Assembly: GCF_018256155.1 (NCBI RefSeq)
Contig: NZ_JAERLY010000006.1
Span: forward strand, 62,001-126,000
From: Gluconobacter sp. Dm-62
Lineage (GTDB): Bacteria; Pseudomonadota; Alphaproteobacteria; Acetobacterales; Acetobacteraceae
Direction of reading: 5' to 3'
DNA: 64,000 nt
The translations under genes and the position numbers were made by a program. Each line of letters begins with the position of its first letter. Position 1 is the stretch's first letter. Below the pieces are notes generated by a model. The model did not search any database and was not told the DNA's origin. It saw only the letters and a program-made list of their open reading frames with translations. Below are positions 37,218-45,434 of the stretch, one piece after another.

Positions 37218-37601
37218 ATGGCGCAGGTGACTCACCTTCACGACCTCTCCCACGGCCGCAGCGCGAGCAATATCGTGCCGCTGCGTCAGGGCCTTCTGCC
37301 GCGTCATCGCGAGTACCTGCTACGCTGGCTGGAAGCCGGACAGCGCATGGGTGTGTTTGATGCAGAAATCGCAGATGCCTCTCATGACGTCGTCAATGTG
37401 GATGGCACCGCACCTGTCGATCACGTTCTGGTCTGGGTGCGCGAAAATCCCGATCCTGCATACATGCTGCGCCCTCAGGGCATGCGCTGGGTGCTGATCG
37501 ACCAGATCCGCGACCATGAACTCGGAAGCTATGCCAGCTTCGAACTCGCTCTGCATGTCATCCGTCCGGTCCTGCCGCTGGCCGAGACCTGCGCCGCCTG
37601 A
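37218..37601 (+). CDS. Hypothetical protein
   Basis: A 127 aa protein from ATG 37218 with GAGGA about 8 bases upstream. It starts MAQVTHLHDLSHGRSASNIV and includes the segment LPRHREYLLRWLEAGQRMGVFDAEI. It is acidic to neutral, with no signal peptide or membrane helix. I do not recognise a characterised family. It is followed by a strong terminator, so it may form its own unit downstream of lpxL. Confidence 0.7.
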   Translation: MAQVTHLHDLSHGRSASNIVPLRQGLLPRHREYLLRWLEAGQRMGVFDAEIADASHDVVNVDGTAPVDHVLVWVRENPDPAYMLRPQGMRWVLIDQIRDHELGSYASFELALHVIRPVLPLAETCAA

Positions 37602-37634
37602 ACCTGCGCCCGGGTTTCCTCGACCAGACATAAA

Positions 37635-37667
37635 AAAAGCGCGCCGTTCAGGGAACGGCGCGCTTTT
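37635..37667. terminator. Strong bidirectional Rho-independent terminator
   Basis: Perfect 15-bp stem AAAAGCGCGCCGTTC / GAACGGCGCGCTTTT with a 3-nt loop, flanked by A-run and T-run. It lies between the plus-strand hypothetical gene and the convergent LpoA-like gene. Confidence 0.9.
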
Positions 37668-37685
37668 CTTTTGAAAAATGCCGTG

Positions 37686-39071
37686 TCAGCTCGGACGGAT
37701 TGCTACGTCCCGCGATGCCGGAACCACAATACGCGCACCACCGCCGCGCTGGATCTGATAGATCGCCAGCGCCCGCGTGACATGCCCGTCCGGACGCAGA
37801 CGGAACAGACCATCCACCCCCATATAGCCATCAGGCCGCGTCAGAGCATCAACCGTAACGCCACCCTGACGAATCAGGCTTCCGGCCAGAGCGGCCGCAT
37901 CATAAGCAAAATCAGTGACCGGTGACGGTGCCTGGTTGTAGAGCGCGCGATACTGCGCAACGTAACCCATGCGATCATGCGCGTCGGGCGCCGCATACCA
38001 GGCGCCATGCAACGCACCAAGCTTGCCGTCAAAGGCCTTCCACAGCGCAGGCCCCATGATCTGGACCTGCGACGAATCGATGTGATCCGCCTGGAGCGCC
38101 GTGATGATCCGGCCCAGTTCCAGCCCCGTATCGGCCAACACCAGCGCATCAAACGGCGGCGGTGGAACCGGCACGGCCGGAGCCGCCGTAGGGGCCGGGA
38201 CGGCTGCCGGAGTTCCGGGCGTGACGGACGGCGGCGTTGTCGTTGCACCTGTCGCGGCAGCATTCGGCGCCGCTTCGCCCGTCGGATCGATTGCAGACGG
38301 TCCGGACGCGACATCTGCCGCGGGCGGAACAGCAGGCTGGCGCGTTTCGATGGCGGACAGCGTCTTCAGTCCATCATCGATATTCTGCGCGTCCATCGTA
38401 TGGAACACGATCTGCGGTTCTTTCAGACCCGCATCCCGGCAGGCCCGCGCCAACCCGTCACCCATCGCATGCCCGAAGGCATTATCCGGCAGGAAAGCCG
38501 CGAAAGTCTTGCGTCCTGTCGCCCGTGCTGCATCCACCATCCGGCGGACCTGCTGCTCTGGCGTCAGGCCCATGACCCACACGCCCGGACGCGCCTGCGT
38601 GGAGTCGCTGGTAAACGCCAGTTCCGGCTTACCTGCATTAATGGCCAACGGTGCAGCAGCGCCTGTTTCCGTCGCGGTCAGCGGCCCAAGCAGGATGGCA
38701 TCACCACGCGCCAGCGCATCACGCGCCGCCTGCTCCGCACCACCCGGCCCATTGGTGTCATGAACATCCAGCGCAGGTGATCCCTTGGCCGCAAGTGCCA
38801 GTTTTGCTGCATCGCGCATCCGCGTGCCATAGGCCGCATTGCGCCCGGTCAGTGGCAGGATCAGCCCCACATCATGGGCACCTGGCCCTTCGGAAACACC
38901 CGGAATACCGCCCACGCCCGGGACGGAAGACGAGCCGCCACCCGAGCAGGCAGCAAGGGTCAGGAAAGTTCCCGCGGCAAGGCCGGTGCTTACACCCTTG
39001 CGCAGACGGCTCAACGAGCGACAATGCGCCCCTGAGTTTGTCACCGAGGATGCAGATGTCCGAAAAGTCAT
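37686..39071 (-). CDS. LpoA/YraM-like penicillin-binding-protein activator lipoprotein
   Basis: Periplasmic-binding-protein type I (LivK-like) lipoprotein resembling the C-terminal domain of LpoA, which activates PBP1A at the outer membrane. The lipobox is LTLAAC, with Cys42 when counted from ATG 39071. The domain starts VGLILPLTGRNAAYGTRMRDAA. A 62-residue Ala/Pro/Thr-rich insert (bases 38154-38339) interrupts it before FDALVLADTG. The ATG start overlaps divergent rsmI by 16 bases; internal GTG or TTG starts upstream of the signal sequence would avoid this. The rsmI neighbour (yraL in E. coli) supports the yraM assignment. Confidence 0.8.
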   Translation of the reverse strand: MTFRTSASSVTNSGAHCRSLSRLRKGVSTGLAAGTFLTLAACSGGGSSSVPGVGGIPGVSEGPGAHDVGLILPLTGRNAAYGTRMRDAAKLALAAKGSPALDVHDTNGPGGAEQAARDALARGDAILLGPLTATETGAAAPLAINAGKPELAFTSDSTQARPGVWVMGLTPEQQVRRMVDAARATGRKTFAAFLPDNAFGHAMGDGLARACRDAGLKEPQIVFHTMDAQNIDDGLKTLSAIETRQPAVPPAADVASGPSAIDPTGEAAPNAAATGATTTPPSVTPGTPAAVPAPTAAPAVPVPPPPFDALVLADTGLELGRIITALQADHIDSSQVQIMGPALWKAFDGKLGALHGAWYAAPDAHDRMGYVAQYRALYNQAPSPVTDFAYDAAALAGSLIRQGGVTVDALTRPDGYMGVDGLFRLRPDGHVTRALAIYQIQRGGGARIVVPASRDVAIRPS

Positions 39072-39997
39072 GTTCCGCTGAAACTCCCTTGAGCGATGCG
39101 GCTGAAACGTTACCGGCCGCCCCCCTGCCAGCGCAGGGGCAGGCCGAAGGTGGATGTCTGATATTGGTTGCAACGCCAATCGGCAACCTGGCCGATATCA
39201 GCGAACGCGCGATCGAGGCACTGAACACCGTGGATGCGATCCTCTGCGAGGACACGCGCGTCACGGCGAAGCTCCTTTTGTCGCGCAATATTGCCACACA
39301 GACCAGAACACTGCACGACCATAACGAACAGGACCGCACTCCGTTCCTGATCGAAAAGCTTCAGCAAGGCGCGCGCTACGCCGTCGTGTCGGATGCGGGT
39401 ACCCCACTGGTGTCTGATCCCGGATACCGGCTGGTCCGCGCTGCCATCGCGGCTGGCATCCACGTTACTGCCATTCCCGGTCCAAATGCGGTCGTCACGG
39501 CCCTGACGCTCTCGGGCCTGCCTCCCCTGCCTTTCATGTTTCTGGGCTTTCCTGCACCGCGCAGCGAAGCCCGAAAGACCGGCTTCGCTGCCCTGCGTGC
39601 CGCCGAACAGGCCGGACTGCACTCAACCCTGATCTGGTACGAAGCTCCTCATCGCCTGATCGAAAGCCTCGAAGACCTGATTGATGTTTTCGGCCCCGAA
39701 CGCGAAGCCGCCGTCGGACGCGAACTCACCAAGCGCTTTGAAGAAATGGTGCGCGGCAGCCTGATCGAGGTTCTGGAGCATTTTCGCACAAAAGCCCCGC
39801 GTGGTGAGATCACGCTCCTCATCGGCCCCTCTGCCGAAGACGACAGCGGAGCCGCCGATCTGGACACGCATCTGCGCGAGGCTCTCACAAGCCATTCGGT
39901 CAAGGATGCAGCCACGCTGGTGGCCGGAATTGTCAAACTCCCAAAGCGTACGGTCTATGCCCGCGCGCTGGAACTCTCACGCGAGCTGAAGGACTAA
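39056..39997 (+). CDS. rsmI: 16S rRNA (cytidine-1402-2'-O)-methyltransferase RsmI
   Basis: Tetrapyrrole-methylase-fold enzyme that 2'-O-methylates C1402 of 16S rRNA. From ATG 39056 (GAGGA 5 bases upstream) the protein is 313 aa. It has a Ser/Ala-rich N-terminal extension before LILVATPIGNLADISERA, then CEDTRVTAKLL, VSDAGTPLVSDPGYRLVR, and IPGPNAVVTALTLSGLP. It is divergent from the LpoA-like gene and converges on lolA with a 5-base gap. Confidence 0.95.
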   Translation: MSEKSCSAETPLSDAAETLPAAPLPAQGQAEGGCLILVATPIGNLADISERAIEALNTVDAILCEDTRVTAKLLLSRNIATQTRTLHDHNEQDRTPFLIEKLQQGARYAVVSDAGTPLVSDPGYRLVRAAIAAGIHVTAIPGPNAVVTALTLSGLPPLPFMFLGFPAPRSEARKTGFAALRAAEQAGLHSTLIWYEAPHRLIESLEDLIDVFGPEREAAVGRELTKRFEEMVRGSLIEVLEHFRTKAPRGEITLLIGPSAEDDSGAADLDTHLREALTSHSVKDAATLVAGIVKLPKRTVYARALELSRELKD

Positions 39998-40002
39998 AGT
40001 CC

Positions 40003-40632
40003 TCAGTCCGCTTTAGGCAGCACGAACAGGGACTGCGATACGGTCCCGCCCAGATGCACATCGGACAGCGCAATCGTTGTCGTACGCCCCTGTGCGTCCA
40101 CGACGCTCCATCCCAGCAGAGCCAGCGGCGCATCGGAGAACACAAGCGTCAGACTGCCTTCTCCGGCGCTCTGCGTGCGGACAAGCTGAACCCGGATCTC
40201 CCCGTCCCGATGCCCGAATCCCGTCACCGTCACATCGCCTGAAAGCTTGAACTCAGGACGCAACAGCAGGCCGAGAGGCGTGCGGTCGAGCGGGAGGGTC
40301 GTAACCTGATCGACGCTGCGGTCCTGAAACACCACGCGCCCGTCATTGGCCACCAGCAGCAGCGGGCTTGGCTTGTCGTAATCGAAACGCATCCGGCCGG
40401 GCCGATCGAGCGTCGCGGTTCCGCTCGTCGTGCTTCCATCCGCAGCCGTCTGGCGGAACCGCGCCTGAAGCGTGGTGACCTTGCCCAGCGTGTCTTCGAT
40501 CCGGGACACCCAGCCCTGATCCGCAGGCCGAAGCTGAACAGGAGCCGTCTGCGCAAACGCCACGCAAGGCAGAGCCGCAGCAGGGAGAAAAGCCGCTAAA
40601 ACGGCAGCGCGGAAAAAGGAACGGTTCATCAT
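40003..40632 (-). CDS. lolA: LolA-family outer-membrane lipoprotein carrier
   Basis: Periplasmic carrier that shuttles lipoproteins from LolCDE to the outer membrane. The 209 aa precursor has a signal peptide (cleavage near AFAQ, about residue 28). The mature part starts with helix VSRIEDTLGKVTTLQARFRQT and the sheet GTATLDRPGRMRFDYDKPSPLLLVANDGRVVFQD, characteristic of LolA. It lies 3 bases after mbfA, in the rsmE-gshA-mbfA-lolA direction. Confidence 0.88.
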   Translation of the reverse strand: MMNRSFFRAAVLAAFLPAAALPCVAFAQTAPVQLRPADQGWVSRIEDTLGKVTTLQARFRQTAADGSTTSGTATLDRPGRMRFDYDKPSPLLLVANDGRVVFQDRSVDQVTTLPLDRTPLGLLLRPEFKLSGDVTVTGFGHRDGEIRVQLVRTQSAGEGSLTLVFSDAPLALLGWSVVDAQGRTTTIALSDVHLGGTVSQSLFVLPKAD

Positions 40633-40635
40633 GTC

Positions 40636-41592
40636 TCAGGAACTGCCAATCAGCACGCCGGTTGCAAAAACGAGAGCCCCGCCAAGGAAAACCTGCACCA
40701 TGGCCGAGCCGAACGGCGTGTCCTGATAGCGCCAGCGGATCCAGGAAATCAGCAGCAGCTCGATCGCCACGGCCACGATCGAAACACCGAATGCGAGATG
40801 GAAATCCGGCACCAGAAACGGCAGCGTATGGCCGATGCCACCGCCAAACGTCATGGCACCACAGATCAACCCACGCAGAAGCGGCGCGCCCCGTCCGGAC
40901 AGCTTGCCATCATCAGCCAGCCCTTCCGCCAGTCCCATGGAAATCCCGGCGCCAAGGGAGGCCGCAAGCCCGACCAGAAAGGCCGCATGCGGGCTATGCG
41001 TTGCGAAGGCCGCCGCGAAAACCGGTGCGAGCGTCGAGACGGAGCCGTCCAAAAGCCCGACCAGACCCGGCTGCACGATCCGCAGGACAAAGTCCCGGCG
41101 GCTATGCTCGTCCTCGCGGTCACGGGTATTGTCATTGAGATGCGCATCTTCGAGGCGTCGTGCCTCGCGCTGATGCCGGTCTTCCTCGGTCGCCAGATCA
41201 CCAAGCAGCTTGCGGATTTCGGCATCGTTGGTCTGCCCGGCGGCCTGACGGTAAAATCGCGCCGCCTGCCGCTCCATGTCGGCGGCCTGCGCGCGGATCG
41301 CCTCAATCCCGCGATTCTGCATCTGCCAGGCCGATTTGCGGGACGGAAACCCCTGCACATCCTGTCGCCGAACCAGCGGAATATGATTACCGAAACGCCG
41401 GACGAACAGGTCGATCAGCGCCCGGCGATGATGGTTTTCCTCTTCCGCCATATCCTGAAAAATAGCGGCGCTGTCGGGATAGTCTTCCGCCAGCATCTGG
41501 CCGAAATCCGCGTAAATATGACCATCCTCCTCCTCGCTGGCGATGGCCAGCGCAAGGATTTCGCGTTCGGTCAGCTCGGAAAGTTTCGTCAC
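40636..41592 (-). CDS. mbfA: Membrane-bound ferritin MbfA (erythrin-VIT1 iron exporter)
   Basis: A 318 aa fusion of a ferritin-like/rubrerythrin domain with a C-terminal VIT1/CCC1 transporter. The first domain (about 1-165) has the metal-binding helices [33 protein letters not shown] and [11 protein letters not shown]. The second (about 165-318) has about five membrane helices, starting [25 protein letters not shown]. Rhizobial MbfA exports iron and aids peroxide and acid tolerance. No Irr or Fur motif was seen just upstream, since only 27 bases separate it from gshA. Confidence 0.92.
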   Translation of the reverse strand: MTKLSELTEREILALAIASEEEDGHIYADFGQMLAEDYPDSAAIFQDMAEEENHHRRALIDLFVRRFGNHIPLVRRQDVQGFPSRKSAWQMQNRGIEAIRAQAADMERQAARFYRQAAGQTNDAEIRKLLGDLATEEDRHQREARRLEDAHLNDNTRDREDEHSRRDFVLRIVQPGLVGLLDGSVSTLAPVFAAAFATHSPHAAFLVGLAASLGAGISMGLAEGLADDGKLSGRGAPLLRGLICGAMTFGGGIGHTLPFLVPDFHLAFGVSIVAVAIELLLISWIRWRYQDTPFGSAMVQVFLGGALVFATGVLIGSS

Positions 41593-41619
41593 GTAGGCAG
41601 CAGATCCCGTCTCGTAAAA

Positions 41620-42996
41620 TCAGATGGCGGCTTCGGTAAAGAGCGGCTTCACGCTCTGGCCCCACGCGCCGTTATACAGATCCAGCCAATACTGTGCCTG
41701 ATTCGGGCCGCCATCAGCAATCAGATGCAGCGGATCAAGGTACCCGGCCTCATTGCGCACACGCGCCCGCAGCCCCTGCTCGGCCAGTTCAACTACGCGC
41801 TTTGCAAACGGCTTCAGTCCACCCGGGAACGCGGCATCCAGCCCCAGACGCGGCACTTCGGCCCGAAGCTGCTGATAGGCACTCCAGGGCTGCTCACGCA
41901 CCAGCTTTTCGGCGGCTTCCAGCGTGGCGGGATCGTAAAGCAGACCGACCCACAGGGCTGACTGCGCCACCATCATTTCAAGCTTGCCCGCGTCCGCGCC
42001 GCGCATTTCAAGGAACTGCTTGAGACGCACATCCGGGAACACCGTCGTCAGATGGTCTTCAAAATCGCCGACCGTCGGGGTCAGACCCTTCAGCGGCTCC
42101 TGAATGTCTCCAGCGAGCCAACGGCGGAAAGAGCAGCCCGCAACGTCGATGTTCTTGCCATCGCGCGAGACGAAATACATCGGCACGTCCAGCGCCCAGT
42201 CCACATACTGCTCAAAGCCGAACCCATCCTCGAAGAACACCGAAGGCTGGCCGGAACGCTGGTTGTCCGTATCCGTCCAGATCCGCGCCCGGTTGGAGAG
42301 CAGACCATTGGCCTTGCCCTCAACGAACGGCGAATTTGCAAACAGCGCGGTAGCCAGCGGCTGCAGCGCGAGCGACACCCGCATCTTGCGCGCCATGTCG
42401 GCTTCATCGCTGAAATCAAGATTGACCTGAACCGTGCAGGTCCGCGTCATCATGTCGAGGCCAAGCGCGCCCACCTTCGGCATGTAGTTGCGCATGATCG
42501 CATAGCGGCTCTTGGGCATCCACGGCATCGCATCACGCGACCACAGCGGCTGGAACCCGAACGGCAGGAAACCCAGCCCAAGTTCCGCAGCCGGACCACG
42601 GACCTGATCATAATGCGCCTGCATCTCCACTTCCGTTTCCTGAAGCGACACAACCGGCGCACCCGACAGCTCGAACTGTCCGGCTGGCTCAAGCGAAATC
42701 GCCCGCCCGGCCTGTGCGTTCTGCCCCTTCAGCCCGATCAGATTTTCTCCGTCCCGGATCGGTTCCCAGTCCGGCCCCTGAAGCTTCTCCAGCAGCGCTC
42801 CGATTCCACGCGGCTCGTAAGGCGGCGGAGAGAGCGGCTCACGTCCGTCAGCATCATGAGGGAGAACGAAACCGAATTTTTCATGTTCGGTGCCGATCTT
42901 CCATTCCGATTTTGGTTTGCAACCACGTTCGATTGCCTCGACGAGCTGCGCCCGGCTTTCGATCGACGCAGTATTGGACGTGCCGGGATTGGACAT
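41620..42996 (-). CDS. gshA: Glutamate-cysteine ligase (plant/alphaproteobacterial type)
   Basis: First step of glutathione synthesis. From ATG 42996 (GAGG 9 bases upstream) the protein is 457 aa. Characteristic segments are KIGTEHEKFGF (near residue 33), LKGQNAQAGRAISLEPAGQFELSG, MTRTCTVQVNLDFSDE, and SNRARIWTDTDNQR. This is the type shared with plants, distinct from enterobacterial GshA. It lies between rsmE and mbfA on the same strand. Conserved cysteines are present, but redox regulation cannot be judged. Confidence 0.93.
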   Translation of the reverse strand: MSNPGTSNTASIESRAQLVEAIERGCKPKSEWKIGTEHEKFGFVLPHDADGREPLSPPPYEPRGIGALLEKLQGPDWEPIRDGENLIGLKGQNAQAGRAISLEPAGQFELSGAPVVSLQETEVEMQAHYDQVRGPAAELGLGFLPFGFQPLWSRDAMPWMPKSRYAIMRNYMPKVGALGLDMMTRTCTVQVNLDFSDEADMARKMRVSLALQPLATALFANSPFVEGKANGLLSNRARIWTDTDNQRSGQPSVFFEDGFGFEQYVDWALDVPMYFVSRDGKNIDVAGCSFRRWLAGDIQEPLKGLTPTVGDFEDHLTTVFPDVRLKQFLEMRGADAGKLEMMVAQSALWVGLLYDPATLEAAEKLVREQPWSAYQQLRAEVPRLGLDAAFPGGLKPFAKRVVELAEQGLRARVRNEAGYLDPLHLIADGGPNQAQYWLDLYNGAWGQSVKPLFTEAAI

Positions 42997-43069
42997 GGCG
43001 TTTGGCCTCGGTCTGAATTCGTTGTTCGACAATGATTGAACTGTAGCAGGTCCGACGGTTCTGTCACCC

Positions 43070-43789
43070 TCAGCCCGCGCTCTCGGCTCCTGCTGCCAGA
43101 CGGGCCAGCCCTGCACAGACTGCCGTCTCCGCCCGCAGCACCAGCGGCCCCAGACTGAGCGCATGAATGGCCGTATGCCGCCGGAGCATCTCCACTTCCG
43201 TGTCCGAAAATCCGCCCTCCGGCCCGATCAGTAAAGCCGCAGCCCGCACAGTCGCATCATCGCCAGGACGACGCTCCAGAGCAGCAAAAAGCGGCCAATT
43301 CTCCGGCCATTCTGCCAACACGGCCCGCAACGACTCAGGCGGTAGAATCTCGGGAACATCCAGCCGTTCGCACTGCTCCGCCGCTTCTGTCGCAATCACG
43401 GCCAGACGCTCCAGGTTAAGCCGGTGCGTGTTGGTCCGCTCCGTCACGACCGGCCGAAAACGCGTTACGCCAAGCTCCGTCCCCATGCGGATCACAAGCT
43501 CCGTCGCGTCCCGCTTGAGCGGCGCAAACAGCAACTCCACTCCTTCAGTCGGCGCAGGAGCGCGCTCACAGCGATGCAGCAGGACGCTGCCTTTGTCCTT
43601 TTTCAGGGCCGCGATCTCCGCGCCCCACTCTCCGTCGCGTTCATTGAACACGCACACAGCGCTGCCCACGCCCTGACGCATGACGTTGCCCAGATAATGC
43701 GCCTGCCCCGGTGGAAGCGGGACGGTCTGGCCTTCAGCAAAGGCGATTTCGGATGCGGGAAGATAAAGACGGGGGTCGGATCGGCTCAT
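43070..43789 (-). CDS. rsmE: 16S rRNA (uracil-1498-N3)-methyltransferase RsmE
   Basis: SPOUT-fold methyltransferase specific for U1498. From ATG 43789 the protein is 239 aa. It has the N-terminal PUA-like part (HYLGNVMRQGVGSAVCVFNERDGEW) and the knot motifs LLIGPEGGFSDTEVEML and LSLGPLVLRAETA near the C-terminus. The Shine-Dalgarno is close to the start; an in-frame ATG 27 bases upstream is an alternative. It is divergent from ubiA and begins the minus-strand rsmE-gshA-mbfA-lolA series. Confidence 0.93.
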   Translation of the reverse strand: MSRSDPRLYLPASEIAFAEGQTVPLPPGQAHYLGNVMRQGVGSAVCVFNERDGEWGAEIAALKKDKGSVLLHRCERAPAPTEGVELLFAPLKRDATELVIRMGTELGVTRFRPVVTERTNTHRLNLERLAVIATEAAEQCERLDVPEILPPESLRAVLAEWPENWPLFAALERRPGDDATVRAAALLIGPEGGFSDTEVEMLRRHTAIHALSLGPLVLRAETAVCAGLARLAAGAESAG

Positions 43790-43851
43790 CCTTTTCCGAT
43801 AGCGCGCCTCGCCCATTGACGGAAGCATGTCCGCACAGCATCACATCTCCC

Positions 43852-44769
43852 ATGAGCCAGACCCGCGCCCATACCGATATCAAACTGACCGGCCGCATTG
43901 CGCGCCTGCCCGAGCCATGGCGCTCCTATGCCCTGCTCGCCCGTCTCGACCGCCCGGTCGGAACATGGCTCCTCTTCCTGCCCGGCGTGTGGGGCCTGTT
44001 CCTTGCGCCGAATGCGTCTCTCCAGACACGCCTGATCGACACAGTCCTGTTCGCGTTCGGCTCGCTCGTCATGCGCTCGGCCGGCTGCGTCGTGAACGAT
44101 ATCTGGGACCGCGACATCGATGCCAAAGTCGCTCGCACCGCAGGCCGCCCCCTCGCTAGCGGCGCGCTGTCCCTGAAGCAGGGCCTGCTCCTGCTCGCCG
44201 TGCTTCTACTGATCGGGCTGGGCGTGCTGGTCTGCCTGCCCCCCGTCTGCTGGGCCCTCGCCCCGCTCGCGCTTCTGCTCGTCGCCCTGTATCCGGCGGC
44301 CAAGCGCGTGACATGGTGGCCGCAGCTCGTCATGGGCTTCACCTTCGGATTCGGTGCGCCGATGGGTTACGCCGCTGCCGCCGGGACGCTCGATGGCAAC
44401 GGTCTTCTGCTCTACGGCGCAGTCATCCTCTGGCAGCTCGGATTCGATACAATCTACGGCTTTCAGGATATGGACGATGATGCCCGCATCGGCGTGCGTT
44501 CTACCTCCCGCCTGATGGAAAAGAATGCCCGTCCGTTCATCGCCACCTGCTACAGCCTGATGATTCTGGCACTGGCCCTCGTCGGCATCCATGCGCATCT
44601 GCACTGGATTTTCTGGCCGTTTCTCGGCATTGCAACGGCCATGCTGCTCCAGCAGGTCCGCGTACTGAACCCCTATGACGCCCCGGCCTGCCTCAGGGAG
44701 TTCCGCCAGAACGTACCCATCGGATTCGTACTGGCCACCGGGTTTGTCGCCGCAAGATTTTTCGGATGA
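43852..44769 (+). CDS. ubiA: 4-hydroxybenzoate polyprenyltransferase
   Basis: Integral membrane prenyltransferase that attaches the polyprenyl tail to 4-hydroxybenzoate in ubiquinone synthesis. The 305 aa protein has the first Asp-rich motif NDIWDRDIDAKVARTAGRPLASG and the second DMDDDARIGVRSTS, with about eight hydrophobic segments. The start ATG 43852 lacks a strong Shine-Dalgarno. The stop overlaps the next gene (ATGA). It functionally complements the polyprenyl diphosphate synthase at 22292-23347. Confidence 0.94.
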   Translation: MSQTRAHTDIKLTGRIARLPEPWRSYALLARLDRPVGTWLLFLPGVWGLFLAPNASLQTRLIDTVLFAFGSLVMRSAGCVVNDIWDRDIDAKVARTAGRPLASGALSLKQGLLLLAVLLLIGLGVLVCLPPVCWALAPLALLLVALYPAAKRVTWWPQLVMGFTFGFGAPMGYAAAAGTLDGNGLLLYGAVILWQLGFDTIYGFQDMDDDARIGVRSTSRLMEKNARPFIATCYSLMILALALVGIHAHLHWIFWPFLGIATAMLLQQVRVLNPYDAPACLREFRQNVPIGFVLATGFVAARFFG

Positions 44770-45434
44770 GCACGGCCCTGAGCGATCCCGCCGGTTTCAT
44801 CAACGACAACACCGTCATCGCTCAGGCCACGCTCGTGCCTGAGATTTCCCTGCATCTGGCCACGGAAATCACACCCATCTGGCAGGCCAGCGAAGTCTAT
44901 CTCGAACAGATCGGCATCGAGCCACCTTTCTGGGCCTTCGCATGGCCGGGCAGCCAGCTCATCGCGCGCTTCATTCTCGACAACCCCGATCTCGTTCAGG
45001 GACGCCGTGTTCTGGATGTCGCCTGCGGATGCGGTCTTGCCGCCATTGCCGCTGCCCTTTCAGGGGCGTCTGTGGTGCAGGCGAACGACATCGACTTTAT
45101 GGCGCTTGAAGCGACGTCCCTTAACGCACGCCTCAACAACGTCGCTGTCACGCCACTTCCCGGTGACCTGATCGGAACGATCCCCGATTGTGATCTGCTG
45201 GTTATCGGGGACGTCTGCTACAACGAAGCCATGGCCGCGCGGATCATCCCCTGGCTTCTGGAATGCTCCAAAATCTGCGAAGTCTGGCTTTGCGATCCGG
45301 GCCGGCATTATGCGCCGTCAATGCCCCTCGAAGTCCTGATCCGACAGTCCGTATTCGTCACTCAGGAACTGGAAAGCGTGGAGCAGCGCGCCACCACGCT
45401 GTTCAGGCTGCGAGATATTTCCGCCCCAGACTAA
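44766..45434 (+). CDS. Class I SAM methyltransferase, METTL20/EtfB-lysine methyltransferase-like
   Basis: A 222 aa cytoplasmic methyltransferase. It contains PPFWAFAWPGSQLIARFILDN (53-73) followed by SAM motif VLDVACGCGLAAIAAAL and the acidic loop NDID. The PFWAFAWPG block is typical of METTL20/ETFB-lysine methyltransferases and related PrmA-like enzymes; the ETF target is an inference. Start ATG overlaps the ubiA stop by 4 bases. The 3' end overlaps the convergent MFS gene by 32 bases. Confidence 0.78.
   Translation: MSTALSDPAGFINDNTVIAQATLVPEISLHLATEITPIWQASEVYLEQIGIEPPFWAFAWPGSQLIARFILDNPDLVQGRRVLDVACGCGLAAIAAALSGASVVQANDIDFMALEATSLNARLNNVAVTPLPGDLIGTIPDCDLLVIGDVCYNEAMAARIIPWLLECSKICEVWLCDPGRHYAPSMPLEVLIRQSVFVTQELESVEQRATTLFRLRDISAPD

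Noticed and set aside
38651-39049. Upstream extension of the rsmI frame
   Set aside because: It is antisense to the LpoA-like gene; the family N-terminus and Shine-Dalgarno fit ATG 39056.
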